Below, piece after piece: positions 7,126-11,895 of a DNA stretch of 11,895 nt (position 1 is its first letter; every line of letters starts with the position of its first letter). The stretch lies in contig DATESZ010000077.1 in NCBI GenBank assembly GCA_035283845.1, positions 1-11,895 of the forward strand, in the 5' to 3' direction. The position numbers were made by a program, and so were the translations under genes. Under the pieces are notes generated by a model that ran no database searches, had not been told where the DNA came from, and saw nothing but the letters and a program-made list of their open reading frames with translations. The DNA comes from DATESZ01 sp035283845 (GTDB lineage Bacteria; Desulfobacterota; Syntrophia; Syntrophales; JACQWR01).

Positions 7126-8235
7126 CTAAAAATCGGGAGTAAGAACAATCCGCTTTGCCGGCGAGCCAGCCTTGTGCACTTCCTCAAAGGTCCGGACAAT
7201 CGTGCTCATGGACCTCGTCTCCACGAAGGGTCTTATCTGAACCTTTCCAGACAGGATCATGTCCATTACCACAGGGTAGTACTCGGGCAGGCATCCCCAG
7301 CTCCCTATGACCTCGGCGTCAAAGGCCATCAGACGGCCAATGGCGTATTCCGTCTTGGCAAGCCCGAAACCGACAACGATCAGCTTGCCGGTAAAGCCAA
7401 GCAGGGACAGGGCTATCTCCTGACCCCCCTTGACACCGGTGACCTCGAAGATCTTCCAGCCGAAGTTCGGCAGGTCCTTGCTCTTACAAAGTTCCCTGAA
7501 TTCCTTGGAGATGGTGTTGGCATCCTTGTCCGCGGAGTTGATAACGAAGTCAGCTCCGAACTGAAGAGACCTTTCCAGTTTTTCTTGATTGCGGGCGATA
7601 CCGATGACGATCTTTGCTCCCAGGGCCTTGGCAACCTGGCCCACGTACTGACCGACTCCTCCTGTAATACCGACCACGATCACGTTGTCGCCCGGCTGCA
7701 AATCGGCTCTCTTCGCCGCATGGTAAGGCGTTGTAGCAGCGTCTGCAACAACTGCAAGGTGTGAGAGGGGCAAGTTGCCCCTGTTTTTCACCTCGCAAAG
7801 ATCGACACTGGGAACGGGTATGTGGCTCGAAAAACCACCGTAGGCGCCCAGGCTGTTGCCCGGCATTTTCTGCGCCAGACACCTGTTGCCTCTCCCTGTT
7901 TTACAGAGAAGGCATTGCCGGCAAGGCATCACAGCAGGAATGATCACTTCCTTACCGATCCATTTTTCGTCGCCTGCCGCAACTGTGCCCGATATTTCAT
8001 GGCCCAGGGTAAGGGGCGGTTTTGATACGGTGGGCACAGCATCATAAAAATAGCCTAAGTCAGTGTGGCACACTCCACAGCCTGCTATTTCCACCAATGC
8101 CTCCCCAGCCTTCAATGCCGGAACAGGTATCTCGGTTTTTTCGATTTTGCCTGGTATGACTTCCCCTGTCTCCTTGTTGCGCGAGGTTGGTTGGACCATC
8201 TGCCAGGTCAATATTTTATCAGGTACAGTTGCCAT
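7126..8235 (-). CDS. had: 6-hydroxycyclohex-1-ene-1-carbonyl-CoA dehydrogenase
   Basis: Also called BamQ. This 369-residue zinc-dependent medium-chain dehydrogenase oxidises 6-hydroxycyclohex-1-ene-1-carbonyl-CoA to the 6-oxo compound with NAD+, directly supplying Oah. Seen in sequence: catalytic-zinc region GCGVCHTDLG (52-61, Cys53/Cys56) and GHE (78-80); structural-zinc cysteines at 105, 108, 111 and 119 (CRQCLLCKTGRGNRC); nucleotide-binding GITGGVGQYVGQVAKALGA (189-207); and ADAATTPYHA (164-173) at the domain hinge. The distinctive extended N-terminus (MATVPDKILTWQMVQPTSRN) and the gene next door fix the substrate better than the generic fold. AAGGAGG lies 8 bases before the ATG, and a near-consensus promoter starts transcription about 105 bases upstream. 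The usual third partner, dienoyl-CoA hydratase (dch/bamR), is not adjacent on either side. Confidence 0.96.
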   Translation of the reverse strand: MATVPDKILTWQMVQPTSRNKETGEVIPGKIEKTEIPVPALKAGEALVEIAGCGVCHTDLGYFYDAVPTVSKPPLTLGHEISGTVAAGDEKWIGKEVIIPAVMPCRQCLLCKTGRGNRCLAQKMPGNSLGAYGGFSSHIPVPSVDLCEVKNRGNLPLSHLAVVADAATTPYHAAKRADLQPGDNVIVVGITGGVGQYVGQVAKALGAKIVIGIARNQEKLERSLQFGADFVINSADKDANTISKEFRELCKSKDLPNFGWKIFEVTGVKGGQEIALSLLGFTGKLIVVGFGLAKTEYAIGRLMAFDAEVIGSWGCLPEYYPVVMDMILSGKVQIRPFVETRSMSTIVRTFEEVHKAGSPAKRIVLTPDF

Positions 8236-8346
8236 TTTCTTCCTCCTTTCAAGCTAAGTTAACCACCGAACATTTGAAGATGAAAGCTGAATTAAAAAAA
8301 ACCTCCGATGATATGACCACTGAGAATCCACACCCCGTCTGGCTAC

Positions 8347-8376
8347 AATATAACTATAAAACGAGAGACTTGTCAA
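8347..8376 (-). promoter_or_regulatory. Strong sigma-70-type promoter of had-oah
   Basis: On the minus strand the -35 is TTGACA (8376-8371, 6/6) and the -10 is TATATT (8352-8347, 5/6), separated by 18 bases. Predicted initiation near 8340 gives a leader of about 105 bases before had. The leader contains an eight-T run after GGAGG and a CTTTCA element that could pair with TGAAAG at the had ribosome site; that pairing is speculative. Confidence 0.75.
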
Positions 8377-8438
8377 CGATTTTTTAGAAAACGTCCCTTG
8401 CGTCTGACGGCGCCTAAACAGTCCGTTCATGATGACGG

Positions 8439-9248
8439 CTACTTAATAGGCAGAACCTCGTTCATGCTTCCCGTCCGGTAGCCTTCCAGATCCATGGCCA
8501 CATAGGTGAAACCGGATGCCTTAAGCTTGCTTGACACATCCGCCGCATTTTTCATCATCAACGGGAACTGCGCCCGGCTGATCTCGATACGGGCCATCTC
8601 TCCGTGGTGGCGCAGGCGAAACTGCCCGAAGCCTAAGGAACGGAGATAATCTTCGCCCTGCTCCACCTGGGCCAGTTTTTCTCTCGTTATCCTTGTCCCG
8701 TATGGGAAGCGGGAACTAAGGCAGGCGCAAGCCGGCTTGTTCCACGTGGTAAGACCCATCTCCCGGGAAAAAAAACGGATGTCATCCTTGGTCATCCCGG
8801 CCTCCAGCAGGGGACTGCACACGCCCATTTCCTTCGCCGCTTTCCTGCCGGGACGGTAATCACCCAAATCATCCAGGTTAGTACCGTCAGCGATGTAACT
8901 CGCACCTTCTGTTCCGGCAATCCGCAACAGTGAAGAAAATAATTCCATCTTACAGAAATAGCAACGCTCCGGGGGGTTGGCGGCAAAATCATCCTTTTCC
9001 AGCTCCTCCGTGTTGATAATCATCTGCCTCACCCCAAGATTATGGGCAAGTTGCCGTGATTCCTCAAGCTCTCTTGACGTATAGGTCGGAGATTGAGCGG
9101 TAACGGCAAGCACTTTCTCCGTACCCAATACTTCCGCCGCCATCTTCAGCAGGAAAGTGCTGTCCACGCCGCCGGAAAAGGCAACCACGACGCTTCCCAT
9201 CTCCCCTAAAATTTCACGCAGCTTTGTCAATCTGAGCTCTTGCTCCAT
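8439..9248 (-). CDS. larE: ATP-dependent sacrificial sulfur transferase LarE
   Basis: A 269-residue PP-loop ATPase. In known systems LarE adenylates the carboxylated nicotinate mononucleotide made by LarB and donates cysteine sulfur, making the nickel-pincer cofactor of lactate racemase after LarC adds nickel. Motifs seen: PP-loop AFSGGVDST (23-31), ERCYFCK (94-100), ADGTNLDDLGDYRPGR (120-135), and NKPACACLSSRFPYG (170-184), whose ACLSSR cysteine matches the sacrificial Cys176 of Lactiplantibacillus plantarum LarE. A second cysteine lies two residues earlier (C174), and the ERCYFCK motif adds C96 and C99. I chose ATG 9248 because GGAGGG lies 9 bases upstream and the protein then begins MEQELRLTKL; an in-frame ATG at 9299 would add 17 atypical residues overlapping the UbiD remnant. 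No larA, larB or larC is visible here, so the acceptor pathway must lie elsewhere or differ. Confidence 0.93.
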   Translation of the reverse strand: MEQELRLTKLREILGEMGSVVVAFSGGVDSTFLLKMAAEVLGTEKVLAVTAQSPTYTSRELEESRQLAHNLGVRQMIINTEELEKDDFAANPPERCYFCKMELFSSLLRIAGTEGASYIADGTNLDDLGDYRPGRKAAKEMGVCSPLLEAGMTKDDIRFFSREMGLTTWNKPACACLSSRFPYGTRITREKLAQVEQGEDYLRSLGFGQFRLRHHGEMARIEISRAQFPLMMKNAADVSSKLKASGFTYVAMDLEGYRTGSMNEVLPIK

Positions 9249-9751
9249 TGTCAGTAACCCTCCAAGTGACTCCACTCCTGTATTGCACCTCAGGTTCAAG
9301 TTCCCAATTCACCGTTGCATCTATGAGAACCCGTGAAGCTTTCCCCTGACCATACTTTAACACATCCCTCTCCTTCAAAGGAATACTCGGATCAAGCATC
9401 GAACCGAAACATGTATGAAAAAACTGGATATCGCCCATTTCAGCATTAACCCGGTAGGAAAAGGCCCATTCAACATCCTCATTACTGTGCCGGGGTATTC
9501 ACCGAAAGGACCCTCCATCATAAAATCCTTGGGATCAGTAGATATCCAACCCTCCACAACGATCTCAGCTCTGGCGGGAACCGAAAGATCCAGGGTCTCG
9601 CATTTCACTACCTCCACGGCCGCGCCCCTTAATCCCCCGGCAAAGTCATACTCTGATGTCCCACGCGGGTGTTGCACCGCAGACGCTGAACACATCAGCA
9701 GATAGGATCAATTTCCGCGAGCTCCCCGTTTGAAATTATGGTTCGGAGCAT
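9214..9751 (-). pseudogene. Decayed UbiD-family decarboxylase, three collinear remnants
   Basis: UbiD enzymes (about 450-500 residues) use prenylated FMN to (de)carboxylate aromatic or unsaturated acids. Here only pieces remain, in the correct order. Piece 1 (9751-9698) reads MLRTIISNGELAEIDPIC, like a UbiD N-terminus, and ends at a TGA. Piece 2 (about 9695-9489) has SEYDFAGGLRGAAVEVVKC and then EGPFGEYPG, the motif that carries the two catalytic glutamates (E277 and E282 in Aspergillus Fdc1). Piece 3 is in another frame (about 9483-9214) and has NEDVEWAFSYRVNAEMGD, SMLDPSIPLKERDVLKYG and SRVLIDATVNWELE, the UbiD C-terminal region. Roughly 200 residues are missing between pieces 1 and 2 (including the prFMN/arginine region) and about 150 between 2 and 3. 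The last codons overlap the larE start. No functional enzyme can result. The assignment of piece 1 is the least certain. Confidence 0.85.
9258..9263 (-). promoter_or_regulatory. larE: Ribosome binding site that fixes the larE start
   Basis: GGAGGG on the minus strand, 9 bases before ATG 9248. It lies inside the tail of the UbiD remnant and favours the shorter LarE over the in-frame ATG at 9299. Confidence 0.7.
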
Positions 9752-9845
9752 ACCCGTGCTTCACGTACCGGAGACTGCAAATTTAGTCTAATTTCGACTT
9801 TTGCAATTACCTCGTGTGCATGAAAAAATTTCCGGTAAACGCCTT

Positions 9846-11111
9846 TCACATAGTAAAAGTGATTTTTGGCTTTAGAGGTTTTATAAAAAGGACAAGGAAG
9901 GATGCCAGAAAGACTGTTCCCATGATAACTAGAAAACCAAAATAATAGCTTTTGGCCAAGTCATATAAGAAGCCCACAATAAGGGGTCCAGCAGCACCTC
10001 CAAATGTCCATCCTATCTGGATAAAACCAAATATCTCGCCAAAAGAGACCAAACCAAAGCAATAACCTACAAGTATTGGTTGCAGGGTGAAGACTCCACC
10101 TAAAGAAAATCCAAAGCATGCCGCTGTGAAGTAAAACATTGCAGAGGATTTAAGAGTAAGAGCCAGCAACATAGAAAAGATCCCTAAGGTCATCATCCCA
10201 TAGCAGATGGCAGCTACATATCTTTTGTCGGTCTTATCCGAGAGATAGCCGAAGCCTAACCTTCCTATTATGCTCAGCCCAGGCATAAGTCCATAAACCG
10301 CAGCGGCTAAAGCTGTAGACATTCCTCGATCTGTTATGAAGGACATAAAATGGGCCATAGTCCCCATAGTACTAATCCCTACAAGGACGAAAACCGCCGT
10401 TAATATCCAAAAGTTTGAGGTTCTAAAAGCATCTTTAACAACCCCTTTCGCATAGAAATCAGGATTCCCCTTTTCTTTCCTTTCCTGTCCTTTTATTCCA
10501 TCAGGCTCAAGGCCCACATCCTGAGGTTTATTTTTTATAACGAGGGCCACCGCTGGAATAATTATAAGCCAAACTAAGATTCCAAAGATGAGGTAAGTGG
10601 CCCTCCAGCCGAACTTAAGGAGAAAGTAATTGGCCAGTGTTATCATACTCATTCCTCCCAAGCCCACACCGGACATAGTTGCTCCCATGGCTAGACCCCT
10701 CTTCCTTGAAAACCAGTAAGAAACCACTGCAACCAAAGGGACGCCAACCATGGCAGAAGTTCCTAACCCTAAAAGAATGTAAAGAATATAGGCATGCCAC
10801 AAGGAATCTACTACAAGTCCAAAAAGGATGAGGCATGCTCCCATTCCAACAGCCCCTGAAACCATAATCCATTTGGATCCATATTTATCCACCAGTCTTC
10901 CTATAAGAGGCGCTGCTAGCCCTAAAGTGAGAGAAAAGAAGGAGTAAATTACAGAGAAGGCTCCTCTACTCCAACCAAATTCCTGTGCCATGGGCTTAAG
11001 AAATACGCCAAAGGTGTACACAGATATCCCTATCCCCAGGAACATACAGAGGTGAGAAACTATAACAATCCACCAACCATAAAAAATCCTTGATCCTAAC
11101 TTAAAAACCAT
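9846..11111 (-). CDS. MFS transporter, oxalate/formate-antiporter (OFA)/monocarboxylate-type
   Basis: A 421-residue, 12-helix inner-membrane carrier. It begins SRIFYGWWIVIVSHLCMF (7-24), the hallmark opening of OFA/MCT-like MFS proteins. MFS motif A is GRLVDKYGSK (71-80), with its second-half counterpart GYLSDKTDKR (288-297). RKRGLAMGATMSGVGLGG (136-153) lies at helices 4-5, and there is a central cytoplasmic loop (about 193-230). The family moves small organic acids, often aromatic or dicarboxylic ones in degraders. An upstream UbiD-family gene (gap about 190 bp) and a UbiD remnant downstream suggest an aromatic acid as cargo, which is inference. I prefer ATG 11111 (GGGAGG 4 bases upstream) to ATG 11123 (an adjacent GGAG and only a distant AGGG), which would add four residues (MGGN); the choice is not decisive. 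Confidence 0.91.
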   Translation of the reverse strand: MVFKLGSRIFYGWWIVIVSHLCMFLGIGISVYTFGVFLKPMAQEFGWSRGAFSVIYSFFSLTLGLAAPLIGRLVDKYGSKWIMVSGAVGMGACLILFGLVVDSLWHAYILYILLGLGTSAMVGVPLVAVVSYWFSRKRGLAMGATMSGVGLGGMSMITLANYFLLKFGWRATYLIFGILVWLIIIPAVALVIKNKPQDVGLEPDGIKGQERKEKGNPDFYAKGVVKDAFRTSNFWILTAVFVLVGISTMGTMAHFMSFITDRGMSTALAAAVYGLMPGLSIIGRLGFGYLSDKTDKRYVAAICYGMMTLGIFSMLLALTLKSSAMFYFTAACFGFSLGGVFTLQPILVGYCFGLVSFGEIFGFIQIGWTFGGAAGPLIVGFLYDLAKSYYFGFLVIMGTVFLASFLVLFIKPLKPKITFTM

Positions 11112-11306
11112 ATTTCCTCCCATCTCCGTTTTTCCCTTATTTACTCCCTTAAACTTTCACCCATAGTAGCATAGACTCCAAAAACTTGTTCCCATCCACA
11201 ATGAGACAAGCATCAGCGATATATCGGAAAGAAGTGCGAGGCGGTATCGACCACCGCCCCCAGGTCAATTAAATGCAACTTCTTAACCGGGCATTACTGT
11301 ATAATA
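11112..11306. other. Intergenic region between UbiD and MFS genes, with inverted repeats
   Basis: A gap of about 190 bp. It contains a hairpin GGCGGT-(7 bases)-ACCGCC at 11240-11258, located 49-67 bases after the UbiD stop but without a T-tract, and a perfect 10-bp palindrome CGATATATCG at 11217-11226. These could be a weak terminator and an operator for the MFS gene. I did not find a convincing -35/-10 pair. Confidence 0.45.
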
Positions 11307-11895
11307 TTAGCTTTTAAACCCATATTCTCTCCAATTATTCAATACCCTCTCCTGAATTTCCTTTGGATATATATCCTTAAATGATGCCTTCTTCGGTATC
11401 TCATCCTCGCTCCAATCCTTTGGCCATGTACAGTCATAAACTACATTTGCTCCAATGCCATAGGTTCTATCATGCGCTGATAGATGAGGCATTAGAATAT
11501 TGCCTCGTGTGTTTGATATCGTATTTGTCCCTCTTATCGGATGATGGGCCGTTGAAAATGCATGAAATACCTCTCTCATGTCCGTCGGATCCACACCATC
11601 TTCAACAACAATAACCTTTGGTGAGGATGAGCCGGTCTTATTTGCCCATATACAGCTTGCTATCCTGTTGGCAATCCCTGAATAGGGAGTCTTTGTTGAG
11701 ACAACAATAGTAAAGATACAGCTCTCGGGCGGAATATATATGCCTGTTATGGGTAGGCCGGCTCTTATGAGATCAGACCTTACATCTGATGCAAGGGATA
11801 TATTCATAGCTACATCACAATCATCTATGGGCATTCCCATATTTGATACGGTCAGTATCGGGTTCTTCCTGTGAGTTATTGCCTTCACATGATAT
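11307..11895 (-). CDS. UbiD-family decarboxylase, C-terminal part (start beyond window edge)
   Basis: The frame is open through the right edge and ends at TAA 11307-11309. About 195 residues are visible; the GTG at 11888 is an internal valine, not a start, because the frame continues upstream (YHVKAITHRK). Matches to the UbiD C-terminal domain: AITHRKNPIL, a PPESC beta-turn region (about residue 53), PKVIVVEDGVDPTDMREVFH (roughly 89-108), and YGIGANVVYDCTWP, the usual end motif with an Asp/Cys-Thr-Trp-Pro pattern. There is also a tail KEIQERVLNNWREYGF. The catalytic Glu/Arg region lies upstream and cannot be checked. The family (de)carboxylates aromatic acids with prenylated FMN, including hydroxybenzoate and phenylphosphate carboxylase-type enzymes of anaerobic degraders. 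It is clearly a different subfamily from the remnant at 9214-9751. With the MFS gene it forms a candidate uptake/decarboxylation pair. Confidence 0.88.
   Translation of the reverse strand, partial: YHVKAITHRKNPILTVSNMGMPIDDCDVAMNISLASDVRSDLIRAGLPITGIYIPPESCIFTIVVSTKTPYSGIANRIASCIWANKTGSSSPKVIVVEDGVDPTDMREVFHAFSTAHHPIRGTNTISNTRGNILMPHLSAHDRTYGIGANVVYDCTWPKDWSEDEIPKKASFKDIYPKEIQERVLNNWREYGFKS

Noticed and set aside
7123..7764. A 213-codon open frame on the plus strand
   Set aside because: It is antisense to had and has no recognisable domain; the had protein on the other strand is unmistakable.
8400..8438. A possible terminator after larE
   Set aside because: Only short, interrupted complementarity around ACGG/CCGT is present, and the T-run beyond it belongs to the upstream flank of the had promoter.
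9375..9695. A 106-codon minus-strand frame that looks like a stand-alone small gene
   Set aside because: Its first two thirds are the internal catalytic region of UbiD and the rest is out-of-frame read-through, so it is part of the pseudogene.
11307..11888. Treating the GTG at 11888 as the start of a complete 193-residue protein
   Set aside because: The frame stays open to the window edge and the visible part is only the C-terminal domain of the UbiD family, so the GTG is internal.

Overview
This 11.9-kb window is almost certainly from a strictly anaerobic, aromatic-degrading bacterium, most plausibly a Desulfobacterota/Syntrophia-type organism (Syntrophus- or Syntrophorhabdus-like). The anchor is the pair had + oah (7126-8235 and 5936-7072). 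These encode two consecutive enzymes of the benzoyl-CoA lower pathway, in which 6-hydroxycyclohex-1-ene-1-carbonyl-CoA is oxidised and its ring then opened hydrolytically. All genes lie on the minus strand, so transcription runs from high to low coordinates. I saw no credible plus-strand gene, tRNA, rRNA, CRISPR array, transposase or phage gene.

Layout in transcription order. (1) 11895-9846: the C-terminal part of a UbiD-family decarboxylase cut by the window edge, followed by an MFS transporter of the oxalate/formate-antiporter/monocarboxylate type. (2) 9751-9214: a decayed second UbiD-family gene that survives as three collinear pieces with two large internal deletions. Its tail runs into the start of larE. 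(3) 9248-8439: larE, a PP-loop sacrificial sulfur transferase, with no larA, larB or larC in view. (4) 8376-5871: a self-contained had-oah unit with a consensus promoter at its head and a hairpin terminator at its end. (5) 5848-4181: a PaaK-type (phenylacetate-CoA ligase-like) aryl-CoA ligase with its own candidate promoter, followed by a 61-codon gene of unknown function. (6) 4114-1: a candidate promoter, then a YCF48-type beta-propeller, an RND/MMPL exporter and the N-terminus of a DUF1302-like exported protein that continues past the window's left edge.

How it may work together: the MFS protein and UbiD enzymes could take up and decarboxylate an aromatic acid, and the ligase could make an aryl-CoA thioester. 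Had and Oah process the dearomatised ring, and the YCF48-RND-DUF1302 set could handle a hydrophobic substrate or by-product at the envelope. The enzyme assignments of had and oah are firm. The substrates of the ligase, MFS and UbiD genes, and the role of the envelope set, are inference. The had/oah/larE block looks richer in G+C than the flanking transporter and envelope genes, which suggests a patchwork locus.
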